Shown one piece after another: positions 45,139 through 54,596 of a DNA stretch of 64,000 nucleotides; position 1 is the stretch's first letter; the number at the start of each line of letters is the position of its first letter. The notes under the pieces were generated by a model. The model searched no databases. It saw only the letters and a list, made by a program, of their open reading frames with translations, and had not been told where the DNA came from. Source of the DNA: Anabaenopsis elenkinii CCIBt3563 (GTDB lineage: Bacteria; Cyanobacteriota; Cyanobacteriia; Cyanobacteriales; Nostocaceae); assembly GCF_015245355.1 (NCBI RefSeq), contig NZ_CP063311.1, positions 1,137,313 through 1,201,312 on the forward strand, read 5' to 3'. The translations under genes and the position numbers were made by a program.

Positions 45139-45259
45139 TTGTACGCTCTAGGACTGGGGAATGAATACCCAATCACCTCCTATTTTACTCAGGACGCAGA
45201 GCCTGGTTAATTAGACAGCTCAAAATATAATCGAGATCACGTCTTGTCAAGAATCAACC

Positions 45260-45937
45260 ATGCAAATCTTATCTTTGAGAAATAAATTTTTAGCTTGGAG
45301 CTTTGTAGTGTTTACATCCTTTAGCGCGGGAGTTTTGACAGCTTGTTCCACAACTACCTCCCAAAACCCCAACCCCAATATCACCGCAAGTGAAACCAGT
45401 AATGATCACATTCATATGGATCATGCCATGGACTTAGGGCCAGCAGATGGTAATTATGATTTACGCTTCATTGATGCTATGATTTTACACCATCAAGGAG
45501 CCATAGATATGGCTCAGGAAGCACAGGAAAAATCACAACGTCCTGAAATCAAACAGCTAGCAGAGGAAATCATTACCGCCCAAAAGCAAGAAATTTCTCA
45601 AATGCAGCAGTGGCGAACAGCTTGGTATCCTAACGCTGGAGATCAACCTATGGGTTATCATACCGAAATGGGCCACATGATGCAGATGACAGCAGCACAA
45701 AAGCAAGCCATGATGATGAGCACGGACTTGGGTGTTGCTGATGATAAATTTGATTTGCGTTTTATCAATGGAATGATTCCCCACCATGAAGGTGCTCTAG
45801 TCATGGCCCAAGATGCTTTAGAGAAGTCTGTGCGTCCGGAACTGCAGGAATTAGCTCAAGAAGTGATCAAAGCCCAAGTAACAGAAATTAATCAAATGAA
45901 ACAGTGGCGACAAGCTTGGTATAAATCGCATCTGTAA
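45260..45937 (+). CDS. DUF305 protein with two tandem domains, lipoprotein
   Basis: The 225-residue product starts with a signal peptide ending in SAGVLTACS, a typical lipobox. Two copies of the DUF305 motif follow: LRFIDAMILHHQGAIDMAQEA and LRFINGMIPHHEGALVMAQDA, each with a His-His pair and methionines that suggest metal (often copper) binding. DUF305 proteins are small ferritin-like helical proteins. The two-copy arrangement has a Met/His-rich linker between the domains (MGYHTEMGHMMQM). Function is inferred only. Confidence 0.9.
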   Translation: MQILSLRNKFLAWSFVVFTSFSAGVLTACSTTTSQNPNPNITASETSNDHIHMDHAMDLGPADGNYDLRFIDAMILHHQGAIDMAQEAQEKSQRPEIKQLAEEIITAQKQEISQMQQWRTAWYPNAGDQPMGYHTEMGHMMQMTAAQKQAMMMSTDLGVADDKFDLRFINGMIPHHEGALVMAQDALEKSVRPELQELAQEVIKAQVTEINQMKQWRQAWYKSHL

Positions 45938-46053
45938 TATTAATCCTCTGGTACCTTTGCGCATACCTCTGCGCCCCTGTGCGTTGAAAAAAGCCAATAT
46001 ACTCAACTATCCCGGATGGGATAGTTTCAACACAGTCATAATTACTTTCGCCC

Positions 46054-47286
46054 CTACCTAAAGGGAATAGTAACAATGAAAGTAGTCCCCATCCCCACTG
46101 CACTCTTCACAGCAATAGAAGCTCCGTGTAATTGAATACATTTGCTCACAATAGATAACCCTAAACCCATACCGTGAACATTACCTACATTGGTGGCGCG
46201 GTGGAAAGATTCAAACAATTTAACTTGGTCTGCTTCAGGAATACCAATACCTTGATCTTGAACAGTAAAAGTTACATCTGATTCGCTCATCTGGAGGTTA
46301 AACTCTACTGTACTTTGATGAGGTGAATATTTCAGAGCATTAGCAAGTAAATGGATTAATATTCGCCTGAGTAGTTTTTGATCCAAGTTCTCAATTACGC
46401 CAGATGGAGAATTAGTAGCAAAGACAATAGTGTGATGTGGCGCGCTTAATTGTATTTCTTCCCTTAACTGCTGACAAAAACTAATTAAATCTAAAGGCTG
46501 AGGTTTGAATTCTAACTGGCCATTTTCCCCTTGATTAATTAATAGAATATCATCTAATATTTCAATTGTGTATTTTACATAGGTGAGAATAAAATCTAAA
46601 TGTTGTTTTCTCCTCTCCTCGTCGAGTTGGTCGCCAAAATCTTTTAAAATTCCGGCGGAGGAAGCAATTACAGATAAAGGAGTGCGAAACTCATGGGAAG
46701 TCATGGCTATAAAACGCGACTTCAATTCACTCAGTTCTCTTTCCCGCTCTAGGGCTTTCTTGATGGCGGGAATTACTGAAGGGAAATCTTCTAAATGTAT
46801 GGAGTCTATGAAAAATTCAGAATTTTCATAGAGAGACTCACAGGAATCACGTGTTACTAAACCGACAAATTGCTCCTGTGTATCCACAATGGGTAAATGG
46901 TCAGTTTTGTATTGGTGTAACAAATTCAAAGCTATAAAAAGATTTGTAAATTGTGATTTTTCTAGCGTCACAGGATTCTGATTCATCACTTCAGCTAGGG
47001 TCGCTTGCTCCAGATTGACCCCCATGGCTATATATTTCGCAAGATCTTTTGGTGTGAAGATACCAAGTAATTTTTTGTTTTCTACTACCAGCACACAAGT
47101 GGGTTTTTCTCTGTAGTCCGCCAGATTAACATCTGATTCTACCAATGATGAGGTTAAATTAGAGGTGTCATCAACTTGACACATTAACCTCACAGCTGCA
47201 ACGACTGGGGTTTGAGCACTCAGAATTAAGGGACAAGGTACCATAGCTTTGTGGATATCTGAGACACAAAAAAATTTTGTTGACAT
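46054..47286 (-). CDS. Histidine kinase with N-terminal CBS pair
   Basis: The 410-residue protein has an N-terminal CBS pair (LTSSLVESD, ATLAEVMNQNPVTLEKSQF, TDHLPIVDTQEQFVGLVTRD), then a HisKA domain with SHEFRTPLSVIASSAGIL, the H-box histidine, and an HATPase_c part with LANALKYSP (N box), VQDQGIGIPE (G1) and GMGLGLSIVSKC (G2). It has no membrane helix, so it is likely cytoplasmic. No response regulator is adjacent: an orphan kinase. It is a close paralogue of the divergent kinase at 47794. Confidence 0.93.
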   Translation of the reverse strand: MSTKFFCVSDIHKAMVPCPLILSAQTPVVAAVRLMCQVDDTSNLTSSLVESDVNLADYREKPTCVLVVENKKLLGIFTPKDLAKYIAMGVNLEQATLAEVMNQNPVTLEKSQFTNLFIALNLLHQYKTDHLPIVDTQEQFVGLVTRDSCESLYENSEFFIDSIHLEDFPSVIPAIKKALERERELSELKSRFIAMTSHEFRTPLSVIASSAGILKDFGDQLDEERRKQHLDFILTYVKYTIEILDDILLINQGENGQLEFKPQPLDLISFCQQLREEIQLSAPHHTIVFATNSPSGVIENLDQKLLRRILIHLLANALKYSPHQSTVEFNLQMSESDVTFTVQDQGIGIPEADQVKLFESFHRATNVGNVHGMGLGLSIVSKCIQLHGASIAVKSAVGMGTTFIVTIPFR

Positions 47287-47498
47287 ACTTGTTAATCATC
47301 TTTAAGGATTAAGGATTATATTGCTTTGATTAATAAATCCTGGTAGAGTCGAAAAATTATACTAACATTAACTTGTGTAATGAGTTTGATTTTTCCTAGA
47401 ACAATATCAAAATAATTACTAAAATAGACTGGTTTGGCAATCCCAGTAATTCCTGATTAGATGTTCAGTGTTACACCTGAGGAGACATTATCCGTAAA

Positions 47499-47548
47499 GC
47501 CCCCATGTTCGGCGGGGGGATATGAGTTAACAACCGAATTTATTCGGT
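47499..47548. other. Hairpin pair in the gap between the two kinases, possible IS605-type end
   Basis: AAAGCCCCCATGTTCG leads into GCGGGGGGATATGAG (a 5-bp CCCCC/GGGGG stem), followed by ACCGAAT-TT-ATTCGGT (7-bp stem, 47533-47548). The AAAGCCCCC...GGGGATATGAG type of text is common at the ends of cyanobacterial IS200/IS605 elements. No tnp gene remains. The gap 47287-47793 contains no other gene. Confidence 0.35.
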
Positions 47549-47793
47549 GACAAAATGCTAGAATACTTATCATTGGTAAGGACAAGGGTTTAAGTCTCGG
47601 TGGTGTGGACTATATAACCAAGCTATTTTCAACAGTAAAACTACTTGCTGCTGTACGGTTAAGTCAAACTGGAGTAAAGCAAAACCAGCAACTTATGCAA
47701 TAGTTGCTCTCCTGATAACAGGATGAATTCAGGACTGGTAGAAAATCAATAGTATTGCTTGTTGAAGATGAGAACAAGATTTTATTTTCATAG

Positions 47794-49359
47794 GTGCAAA
47801 TGTATAAGATTTTCAAATCATCAAAGTATTTTCACCCTCTATTATGGGTTTTAGTTTTACTGATAGCAGGGGTAGTAACCGACAAGCCAACCCTGGCCCT
47901 ATCCCCATCTTTGAACTCTTCAAGTGCAGCACTATTACGTAATCAAGAAACTGAATATATACTCAATAATATTACTGTGGATAGCCTAGACACTAGGCTA
48001 AAGTTAACTAATACAGATGTAGTAAAAACCCAGGAAAGATTTATTGATCCTCGGTTAAGTATTTCACGACGTATCTATGGGTTATTAGGTTTCAGTAACA
48101 GGAAAGCCTTTGACTTTTTACCTGGACATCCATTGATTCAGGAGTTGTTTTACTTGGTGATCATAGCTTTAGTATTCTTTTTAGCACTGACTTGGTGGGG
48201 ACATCTAAATTACCAGAGACATCAGCGCCGGAAAATTGCATCGGAGCCAGGAGAACTGGCGATGATCGTTAAAAACAGTTCTGATTTTATTGGTATAATT
48301 AATCTTAATTACCAACTAATATTTCTCAATCACTCTGGTAAAAACCTCATCGGTTTTTCTGGCGAAAATTCTTTAACAAAAGAAAATTTACGGGATTATA
48401 TTCATCCAGATGACCGCTATTTATTTGCAGCCAAGATTTTACCCACTGTTCTCAAGATAGGTGATTGGGAAGGAGAAATCAGACTGCGCCATTTACAAAC
48501 AGGAGCAGTGATTTATACTAGTGCTTATTTTTTCTTAATCCCAGAGGAGAAAACCCAACAACCAACTGCTATAGCATCGGTAATCAGGGATATCACTCCA
48601 CTCAAGCAAGCCCAAAAGAATATTATTCAAACTTTAGCACAGGAAAAAGCCATTAGCGAAATGCGATCGCACTTGCTCACCATCGCAGCCCATGAAATTC
48701 GTACACCTCTAGCCATTATATCCTCATCTACAGGGATTTTGCAAAATTTTGGCGATCGCCTGAATACACAAAAAACACAAGCGCACCTCCAGACCATCCA
48801 ACAAACCGTTCAGCGGGTAACTCAACTCCTCGATGAGTTAATGCTCATTAACCGCGCTGAAGCTCAAAACATGGAATTTCAAGCAGAATCTGGGGATATC
48901 ATTGCTTTTTGTCGTCGTCTCACAGAAGAAATACAAACCACCACTAGCAAACATAGAATAGATTTCTCTTGTAGTTTAGATCAGCAAATGTCAGACGATT
49001 TTTTCATAGTTGAGTTTGACCAGAAACTGTTAAGACACATTCTGACTAATCTGCTCACCAACGCGATTAAATACTCTTTGGAGCACCATTTAGTCAAGTT
49101 TAGTTTGACCCAAGGAAAGCAGAAACTGATATTTAAAATCAGCGATAGTGGGATTGGTATTCCCGATGCAGATCAAGCTAAGTTATTTACATCTTTTCAT
49201 CGCGGGTCTAACGTCGGTAAAATTGCTGGTACAGGTTTGGGCTTGTCCATAGTTAAAAAATGTGTAGACTTGCACCAAGGCACAATTTCCGTAGATAGTC
49301 AAGTAGGCAAGGGGACAACATTTACCGTCAGTATTCCTGCTGTTTTCCGGTCAACTTAA
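47794..49359 (+). CDS. Membrane sensor histidine kinase with PAS domain
   Basis: The 521-residue protein has an N-terminal membrane segment (about 8-30) and a second at about 110-135 (LFYLVIIALVFFLALTWWG), a PAS domain (~155-260, IVKNSSDFIGIINLNYQLIFL), a HisKA domain (AAHEIRTPLAIISSSTGILQ) and an HATPase domain (NLLTNAIKYS, ISDSGIGIPD, GTGLGLSIVKKC). It shares long stretches with the kinase at 46054. The cognate regulator is not adjacent. The ATG at 47794 is taken; the upstream region lacks a clear ribosome site. Confidence 0.92.
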   Translation: MQMYKIFKSSKYFHPLLWVLVLLIAGVVTDKPTLALSPSLNSSSAALLRNQETEYILNNITVDSLDTRLKLTNTDVVKTQERFIDPRLSISRRIYGLLGFSNRKAFDFLPGHPLIQELFYLVIIALVFFLALTWWGHLNYQRHQRRKIASEPGELAMIVKNSSDFIGIINLNYQLIFLNHSGKNLIGFSGENSLTKENLRDYIHPDDRYLFAAKILPTVLKIGDWEGEIRLRHLQTGAVIYTSAYFFLIPEEKTQQPTAIASVIRDITPLKQAQKNIIQTLAQEKAISEMRSHLLTIAAHEIRTPLAIISSSTGILQNFGDRLNTQKTQAHLQTIQQTVQRVTQLLDELMLINRAEAQNMEFQAESGDIIAFCRRLTEEIQTTTSKHRIDFSCSLDQQMSDDFFIVEFDQKLLRHILTNLLTNAIKYSLEHHLVKFSLTQGKQKLIFKISDSGIGIPDADQAKLFTSFHRGSNVGKIAGTGLGLSIVKKCVDLHQGTISVDSQVGKGTTFTVSIPAVFRST

Positions 49360-49362
49360 AAA

Positions 49363-51531
49363 TTACTCCTGAAAATTACTCCTGAAATAACTTTCCTGTT
49401 TGACCTCCACCTCCCCAGATTTCACCACCGCATCCCAATGGGTAACTTCACCGTGTCGCCAAAACTGCAAATCTACACGGGAGTTACCAATTTCCACCTG
49501 CTGAAGTTCCATTTCCGGTAACCATGGTGGCAAATGTGGGTCAACATAAAGCAACTGATGGGGAGCATCAGCTTGTAAACCCAGTATAGCTTGGATGAGA
49601 TGAAAAACCGATGCAGCAGCCCAGCCTTGAGGTACATTGGCCTGGATGTAAGGAACTGGAAAAGCTCCAGGTTGACGCTGAGTACCAGCAAATAGTTCTG
49701 GGAGGCGATAGCTAGCAAAATACTTGGACGCATCAAAGATACCGTGAGCAATTTGGGCGACCTCGTCAGTAAAACCATAGCGCTTAAACCCCATAGCGAT
49801 GATCCCATTATCATGAGGCCAAATTGAACCTAAATGATAGGAATAAGGATTATAGGCTTGATTTTTGGTGCTTAAAGTGCGAACTCCCCAACCACTCCAC
49901 ATATCTGGTTGCATCAACCGCTGCACCACACGCGCAGCACGTTCAGGACTGGCGATACCACTCCATAAACAATGACCAGCATTGGAAGTGAGCGATCGCA
50001 CAGGTTGCTTATCTGAGTCTAGAGCAAAAACATAACAGTCTAAATCCTCACTCCAGAAATGCTCTTCAAAGCGTATTTGTAATTTAGCAGCTTTAGTGCG
50101 TAATTCTTGAGCAAAATTTCCTTCACCCAGGACATCAAACACCTCCGCCATCCGCATCCAAGCATCAAACACATAACCTTGTAACTCACATAATGCTTTT
50201 GGTGCTTTTACCTGGCTTCCATCGGGATAAACCACCGCATCACCGGAATCTTTCCAAGCTTGATTTTCAATTCCCCCGGGTGATTGCATTTGGTACTCTT
50301 GAAAACCATCACCATCTAAGTCTCCATAATTATCAATCCACTCCAGACAACGCAGCACTATATCCCGGTTATCCTGGAGTAAAGAATTATCTCCTAACCA
50401 CTTCCAGGTTTCATGCAAAGTAATCAGAAATAAAGGTGTAGTGTCAGCAGCACCGTAATAGGGTGTATGGGGGATTTTAGCAAAATATGCTAATTCACCT
50501 TGGCGGATTTCATGGAGAATTTTACCTGGTTGAGCATCCCGCCATTCATCTAAATCAGTAGCTTGTAACTCTCCTAATTTTTGCAGCGCCCCCCGAGCAA
50601 AACCGGGATGAACAATCATATTCTGCAAACTGATAATCAAGCTGTCACGACCAAACAGCGCCACAAACTTCGGTACACCTGCTGCGGGTAGCCAAATATC
50701 AGGGCCAAAATCGTAATCATATAATCGTAGTGAACCTAAATCTTCAATTGATTGGCGATACAGTCGCACTACATCCTCATTCGCGCAGACAATACCAGTT
50801 ACCGAGTCCCGCCATTGACAATGTAGCCTTTCAATTTCTGTATTGATGGTACTTAAGTCTACCATATCTTGATAACAGAAATCAACAGCTTCACGCACGC
50901 GCTCATGATCAATCAGATTATATTTACAGCAAGTGTGCCAAGTCTGACTGGGTTCTAGTGATATCTCAAAGGTAATGCGACCGTTTGCATAGTAAGGTCG
51001 GGAGGTAAAGTTACAAGGTTTGTACATCAAACAACGGGAAAATGAGCCATTTGTATATCTGGTTTCTAGTTGATGTTCTGTTTCACACCATTTAGTTTGA
51101 ATATGTCCCCGACGCACATATTCCTGTGATTCTACCTCGAAGATATCGGCAAAGTCTGAAGCTAAGGCAATTTCGAGATTAAATGTCACAGGTTGGCATG
51201 CATTATTAGTAATATCCAGATCCTCATGAATTCCTTCTTCTACCGTGCGGCTAATAATTAAGGATAAATCACCCTGGCTAACTTTTCCCTGTCTGCAAGT
51301 AAATTCAGGATTAATCAGATAAACCCGCGCTGCATAATATGTTGTGGTGGCCGAAGTTAGGCGAATCCAGGGATGACCATCAATGTAACAGCTATAGTTA
51401 CTTAAAAACCTCGTGTCGTCTGCAAAAATTCCCAGATGACTATGGGGGTTGATTTGTCCACCCAGGTCAGTAGACATAAAGGTGCTACCATGGTTAATCA
51501 TCAGAATTGGTGGGCCAACAGTTACTCGCAT
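49363..51531 (-). CDS. Amylo-alpha-1,6-glucosidase / glycogen debranching enzyme-like
   Basis: The 722-residue protein has an N-terminal glycogen-debranching beta domain (GGQINPHSHLGIFADDTRFL) followed by an (alpha/alpha)6 barrel with WLPAAGVPKFVALFGRDSLII, TPLFLITLHETW, GIENQAWKDSGD and LGSIWPHDNGIIAMGF. The family includes glucosidases that trim alpha-1,6 branches or trehalose-like sugars. The gene lies 14 bp after the LLM oxidoreductase gene on the same strand, so they are likely co-transcribed. The specificity is not certain. Confidence 0.9.
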   Translation of the reverse strand: MRVTVGPPILMINHGSTFMSTDLGGQINPHSHLGIFADDTRFLSNYSCYIDGHPWIRLTSATTTYYAARVYLINPEFTCRQGKVSQGDLSLIISRTVEEGIHEDLDITNNACQPVTFNLEIALASDFADIFEVESQEYVRRGHIQTKWCETEHQLETRYTNGSFSRCLMYKPCNFTSRPYYANGRITFEISLEPSQTWHTCCKYNLIDHERVREAVDFCYQDMVDLSTINTEIERLHCQWRDSVTGIVCANEDVVRLYRQSIEDLGSLRLYDYDFGPDIWLPAAGVPKFVALFGRDSLIISLQNMIVHPGFARGALQKLGELQATDLDEWRDAQPGKILHEIRQGELAYFAKIPHTPYYGAADTTPLFLITLHETWKWLGDNSLLQDNRDIVLRCLEWIDNYGDLDGDGFQEYQMQSPGGIENQAWKDSGDAVVYPDGSQVKAPKALCELQGYVFDAWMRMAEVFDVLGEGNFAQELRTKAAKLQIRFEEHFWSEDLDCYVFALDSDKQPVRSLTSNAGHCLWSGIASPERAARVVQRLMQPDMWSGWGVRTLSTKNQAYNPYSYHLGSIWPHDNGIIAMGFKRYGFTDEVAQIAHGIFDASKYFASYRLPELFAGTQRQPGAFPVPYIQANVPQGWAAASVFHLIQAILGLQADAPHQLLYVDPHLPPWLPEMELQQVEIGNSRVDLQFWRHGEVTHWDAVVKSGEVEVKQESYFRSNFQE

Positions 51532-51545
51532 AGTTGATTGACTCC

Positions 51546-52553
51546 TTAATTATTACCTTGAAGGGCTGGGATGACCTGCTTACCAAATACTTCGATGAAA
51601 TTCTGCTGTTGACGGTTAACGTTGTGGAGATAAATTTGACTAAAACCCAGTTCAATATCTTTGCGCAACCATTCAATGTGTTGTTGTGGGTCTGCTGATA
51701 TGCGGATGTGTTTATACATATCTTCTGGTTTGACAAACTCCGCCATGTCCTCAAATTGCTGGGGATGACGCAAGTCTGCTAATACAGGACTGGAGAAAAT
51801 ATTTGTCCGCCATTGCTCAAATGCTCCCTCTAAAGCTGTGCTTTCCTCCTGTGCGTAAGAAAGTTGTACTTTGAGATACATGGGCTTACCTTCCCCACCA
51901 CCCCGCCGGAATGCTTCCACTACTTCCTGTAACATTGGCTCTGGGTGAGAAATAGTGATCATTCCATCCGCCCAACTTCCTAACCATTCCGCAGTTGCTG
52001 GGGTAATGGCCGCACCAATAATCAATGGTGATTTGGATGGTATAGTATAAAGTCTTGCTTGTTCTACATTTACTAGACCGTAGTGGGTGATGGTTTCCCC
52101 AGTCCATAGGGTACGTATGACCTCGGCGCACTCTCTCAAACGCATATTACGGACAGTTTTGGCTGGCCAAAAGTCCCCTGTAATCTGTTCGTTTAATGCT
52201 TGTCCGCTCCCCAATGCTAGCCAGAAACGGTCGGGAAACATTTCACTCAGGGTCGCCGCAGCTTGAGCAATAATCGCTGGGTGATAGCGTTGTCCAGGGG
52301 CGCAAACTACACCAAAATTTAAGGGTGTAACCTGCATTGCAGCACCTAACCAGGACCAAGCATAACCGCTTTCTCCTTGGCGATCGCTCCACGGATGAAA
52401 GTGATCGGAACAAGACACACCACTGAATCCAGCTTGATGAGCGGCTTTTACATATTCTAAAAGAGCGCTCGGTTTAAACTGCTCGTGAGAGGCGTGATAG
52501 CCAAAAAATGCCATAGCCTTAACTCCAGTTTTATTACTCAAGTTTTCAGACAA
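51546..52553 (-). CDS. LLM-class flavin-dependent oxidoreductase (TIGR03885-like)
   Basis: The 335-residue protein has a luciferase-like TIM barrel: FFGYHASHEQFKPSALLEYV, GVSCSDHFHPW, RFWLALGSGQALNEQI and IIGAAITPATAEWLGSWADGM. The pattern fits the small TIGR03885 family of LLM oxidoreductases. Members use FMN or F420; the substrate here is unknown. It starts at 52553; the downstream ATG at 52514 (MAFFGYH) is a plausible shorter start. It lies directly upstream of the glucosidase gene. Confidence 0.88.
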   Translation of the reverse strand: MSENLSNKTGVKAMAFFGYHASHEQFKPSALLEYVKAAHQAGFSGVSCSDHFHPWSDRQGESGYAWSWLGAAMQVTPLNFGVVCAPGQRYHPAIIAQAAATLSEMFPDRFWLALGSGQALNEQITGDFWPAKTVRNMRLRECAEVIRTLWTGETITHYGLVNVEQARLYTIPSKSPLIIGAAITPATAEWLGSWADGMITISHPEPMLQEVVEAFRRGGGEGKPMYLKVQLSYAQEESTALEGAFEQWRTNIFSSPVLADLRHPQQFEDMAEFVKPEDMYKHIRISADPQQHIEWLRKDIELGFSQIYLHNVNRQQQNFIEVFGKQVIPALQGNN

Positions 52554-52916
52554 ATAAATTAATTTCAGGAAAATTCTTAGCTGAGAAATTTTATTTTATC
52601 TATGGAATTCATTGACTCATCAAAACCAAAAAGACAAAAACTCTTGAACTACAAAATTAGCGCATTTTTTTAACAATAAATGTTGCATATTGTCAATTAT
52701 CCAATCATTCAAGACCTTTTTAATAGACAAAATTCCCCAGATAGATGTATAATCATACAGCCTAATTCTTAACGATTAACTCGGGTGATTGCACTACTAA
52801 AAGTGTGAATTATGGGAAAATTTGAACGCCAAAAAATCTATCTATTAGTCCATATTTTTATCAAAATATGACCCCATAGAAAGGTGCTGACATTTCACAT
52901 AGTTCTTAATTGCTGT
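52554..52916. other. AT-rich intergenic region, no gene found
   Basis: 363 bp with no plausible frame, no HIP1 site and no element ends. It must hold the promoter for the LLM/glucosidase pair. The CAP-protein gene ends at its right edge. Confidence 0.5.
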
Positions 52917-53471
52917 TCAACGCCGCAAAAACAGCTGAGTGATGTAATAGGTATTGTTAACTCGCCAAACTCCTACCCCAGTTTCTCTAAAAACCGGACG
53001 GAGAATATTCTCACGATGTCCAGGGCTTTGCATCCAACCATCAACAGCAACTTCCGCCGGTTGGGGAATATTCCTAGTTGTGAAAAGATTTTCACCTACC
53101 ACCCAGTAGATAATACCACCAGCTTTAACTCTATCTTCTAGGGTGCTACCATCAATACCGGTATGACTGAAAAAGTTATTTTCTGCCATTTGTCGGCTGT
53201 AGTTACGAGCCACCTGTGCTAGTTTTTCATTATGCTCTAAAGGCGGAAGTTGTTCATCTTCACGCCTCTGATTAATCAGTTGTCGAACTAAAATCTCTAT
53301 TTGGTCGTTTGTATTAGACTGGGCTGTTTGTGGCAACTGTGGTAAATTAGCTGATGGCATCTCCATTTCAGGTAACGGTGGTAAATACTCAATTACCTGT
53401 TCACACCCAGTTAAAAGCAGCGTCATTGCTGTTCCTACAATCCAAAAAACCTGAAATAATTGATTTTTCAT
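52917..53471 (-). CDS. CAP/SCP-family secreted lipoprotein
   Basis: From the ATG at 53471 the product has 184 residues and begins MKNQLFQVFWIVGTAMTLLL, ending in a clear lipobox (LLTGC). A CAP (SCP/PR1) domain follows: LINQRREDEQLPPLEHNEKL, SRQMAENNFFSHTGIDGST with the HTG motif, GENLF and SPGHRENIL, where the two His and Glu residues make the family's cavity. Bacterial CAP proteins are envelope proteins of unclear activity. A longer start at 53504 (MPLLTNH) is less likely because it would put extra residues before the signal. Confidence 0.9.
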   Translation of the reverse strand: MKNQLFQVFWIVGTAMTLLLTGCEQVIEYLPPLPEMEMPSANLPQLPQTAQSNTNDQIEILVRQLINQRREDEQLPPLEHNEKLAQVARNYSRQMAENNFFSHTGIDGSTLEDRVKAGGIIYWVVGENLFTTRNIPQPAEVAVDGWMQSPGHRENILRPVFRETGVGVWRVNNTYYITQLFLRR

Positions 53472-53528
53472 CAGCAGTCCGATGTGATTGGTCAGTAGCG
53501 GCAATTTATGCGGTAGAGATCACGGATT

Positions 53529-54569
53529 ATGGAAAATATGAAAATCGGCCAATTACTGGGATTTTTAGCACTGGTGATCTCACTTTATATACTCTGGGAA
53601 ATTCGCCAGTTATTGTTACTCTTATTTACAGCTATTGTCTTAGCAACAGCAACCAGTCAGCTAGTGCGGCGCTTTCAAAGGTCGGGGATGCAGCGCATTT
53701 GGGCTGTGTGGCTGAGTGTGGTGATTCTCTTCGGTTTATTAGTTGGTTTTTTCCTGGTCATTGTCCCACCTTTTATCTCCCAGTTTCAGGAATTAGTACA
53801 GTTATTTCCTAGTGGAATAGCTCGCATTCAACAGATCATCACTTGGTTAGAAGGTACAATCATTGGCCCCTATGTGACGAACTTACCAGATATTAATAAT
53901 TTAATTCAACAACTACAGCCATTAACTGAAAATCTCATTAGACAGGCGATCGCATTTTTCTCTACTGGAGTGACTGCCGTCTTACAATTTCTACTAGTCA
54001 TAGTTCTAACTTTGATGCTGTTAGCTAATCCTCAACCCTATCGTAACGTATTTGTACGCTGTTTTCCGTCATTTTACCGTCATCGCGTCCAACAAATTTT
54101 GACCTTATGCGGTGAGGGCTTGGGAAACTGGACAATTGGCGCTTTAATTGAAATGGTATTTATTGCCTTTTTAAGCGGGTTAGGACTGCTAATTTTACAA
54201 GTACCCTTAGCACTGGCTCATGCGGTACTTGCGGGATTACTCAATTTTATTCCCAATATTGGACCGACTTTAAGCGTAATTTTACCCATGACTATCGCCT
54301 TTCTTGATACACCATGGAAGGCGATCGCGGTTTTAATTCTATACGTGATTATTCAGAACATAGAAAGCTATTGGTTAACACCCACAGTCATGGCCAAACA
54401 GGTAGCGCTTTTACCAGCTTTTACCCTCACAGCACAAATCTTTTTCGCCAGCTTCTTCGGTGCTTTAGGGTTAGTCATGGCGCTACCCTTGGCGGTAGTT
54501 GCGAAAACCTGGATAGAAGAACTGGTATTTAAGGATATTTTAGATAAGTGGAACAAAACCAGTCGATAA
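53529..54569 (+). CDS. AI-2E family permease
   Basis: The 346-residue protein has about eight membrane segments in the AI-2E (PerM/TqsA) pattern, starting LGFLALVISLYILWEIRQLLLLLFTAIVLA and including GLLNFIPNIGPTLSVILPMTIAF and LTAQIFFASFFGALGLVMALP. Family members move small solutes or ions; only a few have known substrates. Start ATG at 53529. It is divergent from the CAP gene and convergent with the next antiporter gene. Confidence 0.9.
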   Translation: MENMKIGQLLGFLALVISLYILWEIRQLLLLLFTAIVLATATSQLVRRFQRSGMQRIWAVWLSVVILFGLLVGFFLVIVPPFISQFQELVQLFPSGIARIQQIITWLEGTIIGPYVTNLPDINNLIQQLQPLTENLIRQAIAFFSTGVTAVLQFLLVIVLTLMLLANPQPYRNVFVRCFPSFYRHRVQQILTLCGEGLGNWTIGALIEMVFIAFLSGLGLLILQVPLALAHAVLAGLLNFIPNIGPTLSVILPMTIAFLDTPWKAIAVLILYVIIQNIESYWLTPTVMAKQVALLPAFTLTAQIFFASFFGALGLVMALPLAVVAKTWIEELVFKDILDKWNKTSR

Positions 54570-54596
54570 ATAAGTCGATAAATATATGATCTTTGT

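Noticed and set aside
47560-47793. Possible remnant coding region between the kinases
   Set aside because: Reading VRLSQTGVKQNQQ in one frame is not enough to assign a family, and stops interrupt all frames.
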